Below are positions 10,501-23,200 of a stretch of DNA of 64,000 nucleotides, piece after piece. Location: the NCBI GenBank assembly GCA_009767595.1, contig VSDK01010616.1, positions 888 to 64,887 of the forward strand. The letters run 5' to 3'. This DNA is from Symbiodinium kawagutii. Its lineage: Eukaryota; Sar; Dinophyceae; Suessiales; Symbiodiniaceae. Under the pieces are notes generated by a model that did no database searches, was not told the DNA's origin, and saw only the letters and a list, made by a program, of their open reading frames with translations. The position numbers were made by a program, and so were the translations under genes. Within the stretch, counting starts at the first letter, position 1, and every line of letters begins with the position of its first letter.

Positions 10501-13500
10501 ATCCACGGTTTGGGGGAGCAACCCTGGCTGGTTGCAGCAGGGTGCTGCATGGGCCTCGGGCAAAGTCCAGCCCTCGTTCCGAAAGAGTTGCATCAAGGCG
10601 TCCGTTGCCAATCTCACAGCCTCCCGCGCTGCTACCACCACGCGGCGGCCGCATCTGGCGGGAAGAAAGTCATCATACTGTGCTCAAGGCCAAATCATGT
10701 GAATGATTTTCAATAGACACAATATACATGATCATGATTATCATATACTGAAAAAAGTAAGATTCTTCCCACGAGTATGGCAAATGTTCGAATCGATAGT
10801 TCTAAGTGGCAGTGGGTCAAAACCCTTAGTCTCCTGGTTCCCCTATCATTAACCATTGCTTTCCGTATTTTTGTTGGTGAACTTCTCCCCTATTGTTGGT
10901 TGGTGAACTGCTTGACCCATAGCCATATATCGCTGATATATCCCCTACTATTGCTGGTCATCATCCCCTATCGGCAACCATTAGCTAGTTACAGCAACCA
11001 TTGGTTGGTTGGTTGGTTGGTTGGTTGGTTGGTTGGTTGGTTGGTTGGTTGGTTGGTTGGTTGGTTGGTTGGTTGGTTGGTTGGTTGTTCACAGCCGCCA
11101 TGGCCTGTTCGTCCTGCCGGGCACAAGCCGAGGCCAAGACGGCCGCAGGCATGTTGCCTTCCGACAGAAATTGAGCTGCACGCTCCTGGCGCGGGACACC
11201 GCAAGGGACTTCAGAGACTTCACCGGGGCCTGGCCTTGGTTATTGGTTAGATCATGACCATTGTTTCCCTAGAAAAACCAAAGAAAATCTTCGGTTTTCC
11301 CTTTAAAAGCCTAGAAAATCTCCTGTTTTCCTTTAAAACCATAGAAAATCTTGTGTTCTTCCTATAAAACCGTGGATCTTTTTTTGTTTTCCCTTTAAAA
11401 CCACTGCCAACTGGGTTGGAACCCCTTTTGAAAGGCCAGTCCTGGGTACCCCTGGCGCAGCTCATCGCTCCCTCCCAACCACCAGCCAGGCAATGGTCAA
11501 TGTGGCTATCCACCATCAACTCACGTGGTCACCCTGTGACCTGGTCGTCCACTGTGCAGAAGACTGTTGGTCAATGGCAAGCAGCGGGCATGAAGCGGCT
11601 GCATCTGCCCAAACCACTTCTCATTGCAATATGATGTATACAGCAAATGTCGCAACCGTGAACCCTGCTTGCATTTTGTTTCGTAGGAGGGCACACACGG
11701 CGACCTACAAGTTCTTCATGACTCAGGGCTGGTCATTGCATATTTTTCCTCATGATTTACACCATCACCACCACAACAACCACAACTACAACCAGAACCA
11801 CTGTCAGTACCATCACCTTTGCCACCATCACCATCAAGGACATCAAGGACGCATATGTAGCATATTGTAGCACAATTAGTAGCATGATCTCTAAGATCTT
11901 GACAGATCTTCAGACCGGCAATTTGCGCTCAGAGGAAACAGCTCCAAACTATGCCCCCCTCGCAGCTCCTGGTGTTCTTCCCGTGAGATGGACACATAGT
12001 GTCGCAAGGATTCCTGGGCGCACAAACGACACCGCAGGGCCCGGCAGTAGCTTTGGATGGGTAGAACGGTAGTCCACAGCTGACCTGGTTCACCTCCACT
12101 GTTGGCGGTGCAAAGCTTGATGATGGTTGATTCGTGATGGTTGAAAATGGATGAACGTGGTTGATGATGTTTCGTGATGGCCCATGATGTTTTATAGAAA
12201 GTGATGGTCCACTATCTTCACCAATGCTGAATCCTAATCACAAATGAAAAAACGTACTGCTTCGTTCACATCTCATGGCCGCTACTCCGCCTTGGTCATC
12301 ATCCCTATGCCCATGACATACCAAGCTGTCACAGAAACAAGTAACGAGTTACCGAGATGTTTAAAAACGGCTTGTTGTATCGTGATTCGACAGTTGCTTT
12401 GGTTGATTGTCTTTCTGGGACCCCCTTATTATTGAACTTCCCTCTCCCAATTGATAGGTTGTGTCAATAGATTCATCTCTTGAATGCAGATTCACTGCGA
12501 TCTCCCGATTTCCCCCACAGATGAGGGCACCGGATAGCCATGTCTTGCCGCCAGCAAGGGGATGTGCATATCAGGACCCTGGCAGAACACGGCAGTGGGG
12601 CGCTGTTCACGTACCCCTGGCTGTTGAGATCCCAAAAAAATGGCCCATTAGCACCCATTGACCTGGGACTTGTGACATCTTATGACCCGTAAACAAATCT
12701 TGGCATGAAACGAATCCCAAGGTGTAAGGATAGTCAAGTCAAACATAACTCATGTCGCTTGTAGCTGAGTCCTCGGACGTACGGAAAATATGGACTCCCG
12801 CACCATCTGGGTTTGGAAAGGAGAAGTTCTACCAAATACTCCATGGTGCTTAAACATTCCAAAGTCAAAGCATGGTCTTGTTCAAATCACGGACAGTACC
12901 ACATTTATCCATGACCATGCATATGGGTATGATGGACACGAGTCCTTACCATTAGCATTTCGACACCTCATAGTGTTCGATGAACAATCAAATTTGAGCC
13001 TCATTTGACGTGGTCCAAAAGGATGTGAAGTCCTTTTGCAAAGTAGAAAATTGCCCTGGTCTCCAATGGGGTGCCATTGGGACTAGTCCCCGAAGGCAGC
13101 ATCACTTGTTCTGTCAAGGCTGCTGGTGCCTGTAGCCATCAAACATAGTGCTTTCCATATAGAACTACCTACGGTCGTGGTGTGTAGTGGCTGCTAATGA
13201 TGGCGGCACCACACAAGTTGGACAAGTTGATCCTGACTGTTCACCGAATCAGTGAGTGTTGCTTTTACCGCACTTGTGACAGTCCGAACTTAACACCTCT
13301 CATTTCTTAGATCATCCTGAGCTGCTCTGGGTAAACTTCGGTGTTGCATCGTGGCGTGCAATCCCAGAAATCGAAACCACCGCTATCTCGATTGATTGAT
13401 CAATTTCGTCCACTCTGATAGAAACAAACGATTCGAAACAAGTCATTACTATTCTCCAGTATACAGTATACCCTATCTATCATTGTCTCACCACATATTT

Positions 13501-16500
13501 GCACGTTATTCCTCTGGGTCTCTCTCAAAATAGGGGACCCCAAATCCTCTAGTTTCTTTGCCATCCAAAAAAAACACATCCATTTTGAGGTTCCCCTATG
13601 GCTTGAGAAACCACCATCTCTGGTGACTTCACGAGACTTCAACCCATCGTCTTTCAACGTCAACCCATCGCAGTCCCCACGGCCGTTCCCTGCCTGCGGA
13701 TGCTGCAAGAAGTATTCTGCGGCCACATCGAAGAGCTGGTCGTGCTCAGCACTCATGGCCATGAACTTCAACAGCAATGGGTCCTGACACAGCGCCATGG
13801 CGAGGGTCGCTGAACCAACAGCTGTGGTGAATCGCCCGACAGTGCAACTATTCTGGATTTAATGGGGCTATGACGACTGATAAGCTGTATATAATGGTTG
13901 ATACTAGTTCATAAGAATGGGAATGATCAACTGTAGGGGAGCAGGCAACCCCTCAAGACGTGGCTACAACTTCGGAGCTCCCCGCTTCCTGTAGTGCAGA
14001 ACTAGGGACATCATACGCTATATCCAGCAAGAATTTATTGACTATACAAGGAAACTAGAACTGTAACATACTGTAACTATTTTCTATCTATGACTATGAT
14101 ATGGACTATAACTGACTATAACCAACAGGGATCTTGGATATAGAACGAAGCGGATGACAACTGACAGGATGACTGCAGGATGGGTGACGTGCTACCAACA
14201 GTAAGGGGGCAACAAGCAATGAGGATGTGCTTCTCAGCACTTGCGAATCTGCAAAGACAACTAGACACATGACTGCATGGTGTCAACAAAACCCAAAACT
14301 GATGGTGAATAGTGATGTAACTTTGCGTACGGGCCAAACGCTAGCAATTAATCGCTGACATGGGCCTAGTATCGGAAAATGTTGTGGAACTAAGAGGACC
14401 AACTTGAGGAGCCCATTCGTGGAGCTGGCAACCATTTGTGGGAAGAATTGGACCCCCTCCTCCAATAGCAAGGACTTGCCAGCAATCCTCTCACTAGGAC
14501 AAACGAAAGATTAATGGCATGTAAAATAACGAACAAGAATGAACAGGAAAAAACAGGATGGGATTTGCCCTTCCAGTTCATGCCAGTTCCAGGTTCTGCG
14601 TTTCTGTTTCACTGCTTTTTTTCTCAAACTGCAGTCCTGTCGAGCCCGTTTGGATTTGAATCACGATTCAGCCCAAAACGGAAGGAGTTGTGACAATCGA
14701 TGATTTATACTGGATGGCAACCAATGGCAACCAATGGAAATCCAGGCCTATGGTTTTGTCCCAAAAATTACAACAATGGAACGAGACTATGCGGCTGGGG
14801 GCATCCGCATGCAGGAAAATCACAGGATGGTGACCGCGTAGCTGAAGACGGACAGCCAAGCACCCAAAAGAACAACTATTCATCGCTTCAAAGTGTTGTT
14901 CTACAAGCCAAGAAGCTTCGGATGTGTCAGTCCAATTGTGCCCAACAATCAATCCACTTGAACCAGGGCTAAACAATCAACCCAACAATTCTTAAAAATC
15001 CCCTATAATCGAGGCTCATCAACCACGCTCTTCNNNNNNNNNNNNNNNNNNNNNNNNNNNNNNNNNNNNGCTCTTCCAAGTTGGCTTCGGTGAAGCTTGG
15101 TGCCTGGTCAACAGTCAACGCTTAAGGGAAACGACTTCCGGCCTTGGGCAAATCCAAGAGATCGGCGACAACATACGCCAACACGACCTGCAAGCAAATG
15201 AAGAGTGGATCGGTAAGGACAGGTGACCAGTGATCAGGGGCAGTTCACTGCTGGCAAGGGAACGGGTACAGCTTGGGTCCAGGTGAATCCACCGGTACCA
15301 TGATCCTGGACTGCTTCCGGGGTACATGTGTGGTGACCTCTCCGACGGCGTTGGGCATCACCATGGTATTGCTTCTATAAAGCCAATGGCAACTAGGTTG
15401 TTTATACTAACCTGTAGAAACTGTGAGTGCAAAATCAGAACTGGAATCTAAGGTCATCCTCAATATTGGAACTGTCAATATTGGGTGTCTATGGATACCT
15501 GATACCTCCATCACATCACAGAAGTGATTGCAATGCAAATAAACTTATGAAGTTTTTGGATTTTGATTCAATCTCAAATCACTACGTACTTCGATATATG
15601 CTCCCACTTGTGTGCTAAGCTGAGGCAAACACAGAGAAACAATGATTGGGTCAAGTAGGAATTGGCTTTGAGATTCACCGTGCACCTAAGGAGCCGGTGG
15701 TTAGTGGTCTAGCACATCCATACTCACGGCGATGTATAGACTCACGCTCTGCTTTTCATTAGAGCTGTGTCATGGAATACCCGATGGAAAATGGCACATC
15801 ATGGGATGGGAAATTGCCACAAACCAGACTTGTAGTGCCTTTTGAACTATGCCGGGTGCAAGCTAGTACAACTCGGAGGCTAGCAATGTTGAAGTTGATT
15901 CGCGAAGGTTCCAACAGCAAATTATCAACCACTGTCAGATCATCAAACTCACTAGGTTATATCTACCATAACTAGTAGATACGCTAGTTATGAACCAACT
16001 TAGCTGACTAAGGGGCCCACCATATAGCAACATCAACCAACCTGGTTTTTCACCTATATGATGTCATTGTCCTCCACCGCAAAGGTTCAACGACGCGTTG
16101 GTTCCCGGTCGACTTGATGATTTTCAGTGGCCGAGACGTGTTTGGTGGCTACTGGCGAAATAAACCAGCAGGGACTAGCTATCTACGCTTCACCAACAAA
16201 ATAGCTGGTTGATTGGCTTCAACCATCTAGATTGGCTATTGAACTTCACCAATCAGAAAATAGCCGATAAGACCAACAACCCATCTGCTCGACTTGATCA
16301 TCCAAACAGTCCTGGAATAAACTCTACCATTTGGTCACACCACTCCTTGTAGCTCCAGCCTTGGTCGGCCTTTAAAAGGCCATAGGTACACCCCCGGCTC
16401 GCTCCGGCAGCCGCCCAACCCCGCACCTCGTGCGATCGCGACAACAAACTGAGCGCTCGAGTGGTCTTGGAAACCGCCAGGTGACACATCGCGGCCTGGG

Positions 16501-19500
16501 CGACACGTGATTGGCCGATGATTCCAATGGAGTTTTTTCAGATATGTCTGGTGGTTTCTCAAGCCAGTTTGGGGACCCCTCCAAAATGGCTGGTTTATTA
16601 ATGTAAATGGTTAATAAAGGATGATTTGGGGGGACCCCTATTTTGAGAAACACCAATGTATAGAAAACTGAAGTGGTTACTATCCCTACTGCTCCACCTT
16701 TTGAGGTGATTGGACCCGAAAAATCAGCCTCAAGAACAGTCTCACAAGGTGATTGGAGCATTGGAGCACTCGGGTATGTTAGTTCTTACTACCAGTTACT
16801 GCAACTAACTAGCTAACTACCAAGTAATTGGTGAACGGACAGTGGTTATTAGTCATTTATATTTATTTATGGTACTAATTAGCTATGTTAATTGTCACTG
16901 TTTAATGACCAGTCAATGACCAGTGGTAATTACTTGCTCGTAAATAACAACTGATTTACATATTGTTCTTGAAACTGATGCTATAGCAACTGCTAATAAA
17001 TAACAACTGATTGATTATGTAAATCGTACATGCAGTTGCTGTCAATTTTTAGTGAGAGTATGTGGCATTCCACATTTACCATGTTGATGGCTTTTATTCT
17101 TATCATTACCCGTACCCAAAGAAAGTGCGTGAACATGCTCAAATATGGTGGTTTCTCAAAATAGGGGTACCTGTAAATCATCCATTGTTAACCAGTTCAA
17201 TCAATAAACCAACCATCTTTTGGGTCCCCTATTTGGAGAAACCACCATATTTGCCACCCAAAATATTCAGTCAAGTTTTGTTTTCAAGAATGCTACAGGC
17301 AAGAAATGAATGCGCGGTTTCCCGTCATCATCAGAAGCAGGACCAGTAGACTCGAATTCGGCTGGTTGCTACCTTTGTATCCGCACTATAGAAGCATTGA
17401 AAGTCAATGATTGAACAAGTAAATTGGTGACGAATCCTATCCCATCCTATTTGAAAAATAGATGATAGACTGATTTTGAAATGATGCTGAAGTGAATGCC
17501 CTACCAACGAGTAATATCGTCCACTGTGGCAACCAATCTTTCTTGGTACAGCAGTGTAGCGATGCAGTCATCACTTGTTACAAAGGCTTGATTAGGCCAT
17601 GAGTGGCAACCCCATGATGGCAAGGACTCGTTCAACGCTAAGCAAACTTAGCAGCAACTATGACCCTAATGCCAAAGAACAACAAATTACTGACAACCAA
17701 ACATCAATCATGTACAAAGCACATTTTTTTGGAGTACGTGTAGGGGTTTCTCAGAATGGGGGTACCCCCCAATCATCCAATATTAACCATTTATAGCAAT
17801 AAACCAACCACTTTGGGGGGTACTCCCATTTTGAGAAACCACCGTGTGATTGGAATTGTGTCACGGAGACACCGACCCAATTGGCATATGTGGCCGTGGG
17901 CCCATATTACCCCAGCACATCCCAAAGCCGTGACCAAACCAGGCTTTGTTGGGATGATCAGGTTATCATCCAGTTTCTTAGCGATTTATACTGATGTCAC
18001 TGATGTCATTTAACGATTTATACTGATAAACTGGATCATTTACCCAATTTTTTGATATTTTTTGGACGGCCATGACGTCATGAGCCATGACGGAGCCCTT
18101 AAGCCCACTGGGAGATCTCATGACCCCGGTGGTCGCTGCTCCGGTGGCGCTTTTGTTTCAGCTTGCCGCGAACTTTGCGCGGCTTCTGTGGCGATGGCCT
18201 GAGCTCGAAGGCGTGGCGTTTAGCGACTCATGGCGCGAAGCAACAACAGATTGACACAAACAATGGTCATAGATTCATAGATCATCATAGTCTGTAGTGA
18301 CTGATCAGTGGATGCTAATGAGTGATAGATTTATGAGAAATGAAGACTAATGAAGATCATGAAATAGCTGGTTCAACAATTGGTTGGTTCAACTAACAAC
18401 CAATTAATGAAGACAAATTACACTAGTTGGTTCAACAGTTCGGTGCCATGGGATCCCCGACAAACCCGGACCAGCGCCGGTCTATGCAGGTCTATGTACC
18501 TTTGCTCATCTATCTATCAAACAAGGTAGATAAATAACATGCACACACACACATATATATATGTTTACGCATACACGACAGATCATGAAATGAAATCAAT
18601 TCCGGCACAATTCAAGAAAATGATGGGCAACATGTATTCTGCAATGCCAAGTATTCTGTAATGCCAAGTATCCTGTACACTGATATGGGTGTTTCTCAGA
18701 ATACGGGTAGACCCAAATAATCCGATATCAAGCATAGATAGTAATACATAAAGAATCTATTTTTCAGGGGGTTCCCCATTGTAAGAAACCATCATGTAGG
18801 GACAGAATTCACATATACAGGTCTTATCTACATGATTCATTGACCGGCTCACACAGGACATCCAAGCCGCACAGCTTCGCCGCACTGCGCTGCCAAAGTC
18901 CGCACAGATTCTGGGATTGCTGCAGCCTGCTGAGACCGCTGTGTATATCGGAAACTATACATCATCTTGTTGAAGGAAACAAAACCACTTTGCTCTTCAA
19001 GGGTAAGATTGGAAGGAATATATTGATACATAAAAATATGTGTATATATTTATATATATATATATATCCACATTGAACAATCAAATATGTGAATAAACAT
19101 GAATATACTAATGTACACATATAAACTAACATATAAACATATATACATATGATGGCAAAGTGCCAGAATCTGTTCCTGATATGTGGGTTTAGGACTTCGT
19201 ACACCGGTAAACTTTGGAACGCTGCTCTACTAGTGATCTCTGACTCCCAGAGAAGCCATCCAAGCTCCGTGAGCTTAGTTACAATCCAAACCACCACATG
19301 ATTCTCAAGAATGATCACTTTTCTTCGTGTTGTGAAGCAAGGAAAATATCTAAAATCTATCGATGGGAGGTTCTCAAAATAGGGGTACCCCCCCAACTGG
19401 TTGTTTTTTTGCAAATGTCTTTGAAAGGATGACTTGAGAAACGCCCATATAGCTGGTTGGCCTTTTGAGGGTTGTATCCCTTGGCAGTGCCCAACAGAGA

Positions 19501-20176
19501 CCAGTCCTGTCCAACACTTTGGAAGGACTCCACCAGAAGCTTCGCATGAGCGGCTTCCTAAGCCCCGTGTGATGGAGAAAGGACAGGATATCAATGGAGA
19601 CGGGGTTCAAGCCATTAGGAACCCCGAAAAAGTGTGGGTTTATTAATCAGCAATGATTCACATTGGATGATTAAAGGGGGTAGTCCTATTTTGAAATGAT
19701 TTGTATGATTACGGGATTGCAGTGATTAATCATGAAGACGAATAGAGGATAATCACCAATAATGTTTCTTATGCGATCGGGAACCCCGAAGAATGGTTGG
19801 TTTATTGCCTTCACCAGCTGATAAACCTAATTCACAACTTTCCAATATCTGAAGCTTGGTATAAAATACATTCTTTAGCCTTTGGTGATTGATATGCAAA
19901 AAGTCATCATGAAAATATATGTAGATACCTTTGATCGGTGGATAAATAAAACAGATGAGACAAGGCGGGATAGACAGAGCTGATTGTAAGTAAAATAACA
20001 CATTGCGTTGAAACCGGTTGAGTTTCAAAAAAATACGTACACCAGTAGAAACGTCAATGGAAATAGGATAACACAGGATAGATCGAAAACTATCCATGGA
20101 TAGGATAGGTACGATCAGCTGCATACATACAAAAACAAACAAAGAGATAAACAAACACTTAGAAAGGAAGATGCAA

Positions 20177-20229
<53 letters not shown>

Positions 20230-23200
20230 CAACATTAGGGACAGGTAGACAAATGACCCGGTAGACAGATAGACAAATAGACAACTAGATAAGATGAATT
20301 GGATAGGATACACCGAGTAGAAATGATACATACTAGATGATCTTGTACATGTTAGACAGGACAAATAGGATAGATATATGGAATAATCATATAGGATAGA
20401 TAGGACGCATAGATAGAGAGAATAGACAGGAGAAATAGGACATTTGAGGTAGACAAGACAGATATTACACATATGATAGATGGGATAATATGACAGCATG
20501 TAGAAAAAAACAAGATATATGCGATGAAGGGAATAGATAGGATGAATCGGATAGGGACTGTAGAAAAGACAAACAAAAGACAAATAAACAGGATAGATGG
20601 TATAGATCGATAGATGAAGTAAAAAAATAATGGATAAATGGATGTGTGGATAGGATCAACAGGAGAAACACCCTAAAAAACACACAGTACATAGATAGGA
20701 TAACAAGTTTGACAAAGTAAAAAACACACATATATATATATATGTATGGCTATCTAGTAGATAGAATAGGGATGATTGAATATGTAGATAGGTAGAATGG
20801 ATAAATAGAATACATAAGTGATAAATCAGATGGACAGGATACACGGGATAGATGGATATACAGGATACATAGGACAAATATCAGCTTATTGAAATCAAAA
20901 CATTGCTGAGCAGGTATGTACCGAAAATGACACCCCCTGAGCTCTTTGTTTGAATGTTGTCTACCAACAGGAAGCATCGCGTTGATAACCATTAAGCATC
21001 CAGGATCATCGATGTGGGTAGCTGGGACTAAGGATGGGAAGTTTCTCCCTCAATGAGCAGCTCAACTCTTGAGAGCTAACGAGCGGAACACGGGAGCACT
21101 TCAGCCGTTGTAAAATTTCAATGTTCCAAGTTGGTTGTTTCGGAACCCCGAAGAGGGCCATGCCACTTCCAAGCCATGAATGCTTTGCCTATGAAAAATG
21201 ATCATTATCATGTCAATTGACTGAGCCAGATGTTGAAATTAACATCTAAACAGCCATTGAAAATGGCATAGCAAAGGGATATTTCATGTGGGTCCGGAGA
21301 TGCCAAGGATCTGTGGGCAATGTGTAAGGTGACAAACCCAACAGCAGCTACCAGGAAGGCTTCAAGAAATACATCTTTTTTGGATGCAAAGTGTTTGTGG
21401 CCACCTTTGGCTGCGAGTCAAAACCCTTAGCCCCCCTGGCTCCCCTATCATTTACCATTGTTTTCCCTCTAGTTGTGTTGATTATTACCCCCTACTATTG
21501 GTTGGTTAAGTGCTCGACCCATAGCCATAGATAGCTGGTATATCCCCTATAGTTGCTAGTTGTTCTCCCTATTATCAACCATTAACCAGCTAGGCTTCAC
21601 CATTGGTTGGTTGGTCAAAACGGGGCTTCCCCAACACCCTGTGTGCCTCACCAACACCCCCTTTGCTTCGCCGCTTCGCCTCTGCTTGCAGCAAAGTGTA
21701 GGCATCTCCCTTCCTTCCAGCACGTCCCGTGCGACCAATGCGGTGCACATGGGCATCCAAGGAGACCTGGAGCCCCACATGGACCATGATAGACTGTTCA
21801 TCTGGATTCACAACGAAAAAAGCCGAGTCTTTTTTATAAAGGGCACATTGGTTTTTGTAAACTAAATCTTCTGAGGTTTTGTTGGTCATAAATGGTTTGG
21901 TTGGTCAGTACTCATCCGCAGCAACTAACGTGAATGACGTGAGAAATATTGAGTACTGACCAACAAAACTAGCCAAATACATCATCAACAGGAATAGTTG
22001 GTGATGATGAACCAATCATGAGCATCAACGGCATCACCAACGCTGCATCGCTCAAAAGTTTCTCCAGCGCCAACAAGTTGAGGCATGTGACCACCCTGTG
22101 GCCATATTTGGAGATAACCCATTGTGGTCCAACAGATCCTACTTTGCGAATCATGGGTACACCAGTATCGCTTGTTGGGCCCAACCAGGTCAGTTCATTG
22201 GTACTGTGACACTACAGTCTTGGCAGATTGGGAGGAGAACCACCTCGTAAGCCAAGGACAACTCAGCAACTTAGGAATGCTTTGACAGTCCAGCAATGTG
22301 GCCGGAATTCCAGGCAATCTCTGCCCAGGTTCGGTGAGTTACCCAAAAGTGTTTTGCTTAGATGGGTGTTTCTCAAGTCATAGGGGACCCTCCAGATCAT
22401 CCAATAGTAGTCAGTATTAGTAATAAACCAACCACTGTAGTTGGTATATCCCCAAATAATGATTTTTTCAAGTCCATATGTTCCACTGCAGCTATGGTCC
22501 CACCGATCTGAAGAATTTCCTCGAACTCTTAGGGTGTCACGAGGGATTGATTCTGGTCCCACCCGTCCATAAGTCAAAAAGCCAAAAATACTGATAAAAA
22601 ACATGAAATGCATCATAAACTATTTCACAAACCAGTCGATGTATTATATATAATTCATGACATGCATTTAAACCGCATCCAAACATATATGCATTATGTC
22701 TTAGAATATGTACATAGATCATCATAATGTATCATAGATCTATATGAACATCTTCTCCCCCAACTAGAAACAGTTCAGCACAACTTCATGGTTTCCACTC
22801 GCGCCTGCTGGAACAACGCCAAGGAGCTGCTTTGTCATAGCTCACGACCAACGAGACTCGTTTCAGATCAAGGCCCCTGGCGGCCACATCTGTGGCAACC
22901 AGCACGTTCCTTGGCGGAAGCGGATGATACCAAGGGTCCCTTGACATCACAGGCACTCCATGGCACTCTCTGAGAATTGAATCATCAATGGTAACACCCC
23001 TGGACTTCAAAGGTTCATGAAGTCAACAATGTGCCATGGCTGCTATGTGAGAAGACCTATAGGAAGGTATCCAAGTAATTGATATGTGGAAGCAACCAAA
23101 ATAGATAGAACCAACCAAACATACGACAGATCTGGAAAACACTATGCCAACTGGACGGACCATCTCCATAGAGTCACAGCTGGTCAGTCTACCACTCCTG

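Larger units (their letters stand above)
16496..18098. other. Intron remainder between the helicase 3' end and the next WDR17-like exon
   Basis: Holds three family A elements (16549, 17146, 17743) and a weakly open minus frame at 17860-17950 ([18 protein letters not shown]) that I could not place. No polyadenylation signal for the helicase is recognisable. Confidence 0.5.
19558..21679. other. Helicase intron, mostly simple sequence
   Basis: Dominated by a GATA/GACA-rich tract of about 800 bases (20090-20880). The long minus-strand frames across it are low-complexity artefacts rich in Tyr, Ser and Leu. Family C copy at 21409. Confidence 0.6.

Noticed and set aside
10777..11257. Plus-strand frames with (GWLV)n, looking like a membrane protein
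   Set aside because: The hydrophobic part is the GGTT microsatellite; the real coding signal there is the minus-strand WDR17-like exon.
16372..17349. Frames containing [24 protein letters not shown] strings, recurring at many places
   Set aside because: These are translations of family A palindromes and read similarly on both strands; not genes.
19753..20583. 276-codon minus-strand frame, the longest in the window
   Set aside because: It crosses a GATA/GACA-rich simple tract; composition is Tyr/Ser/Leu/Ile repeats with no domain pattern. Stops are lacking because of the repeat, not selection.
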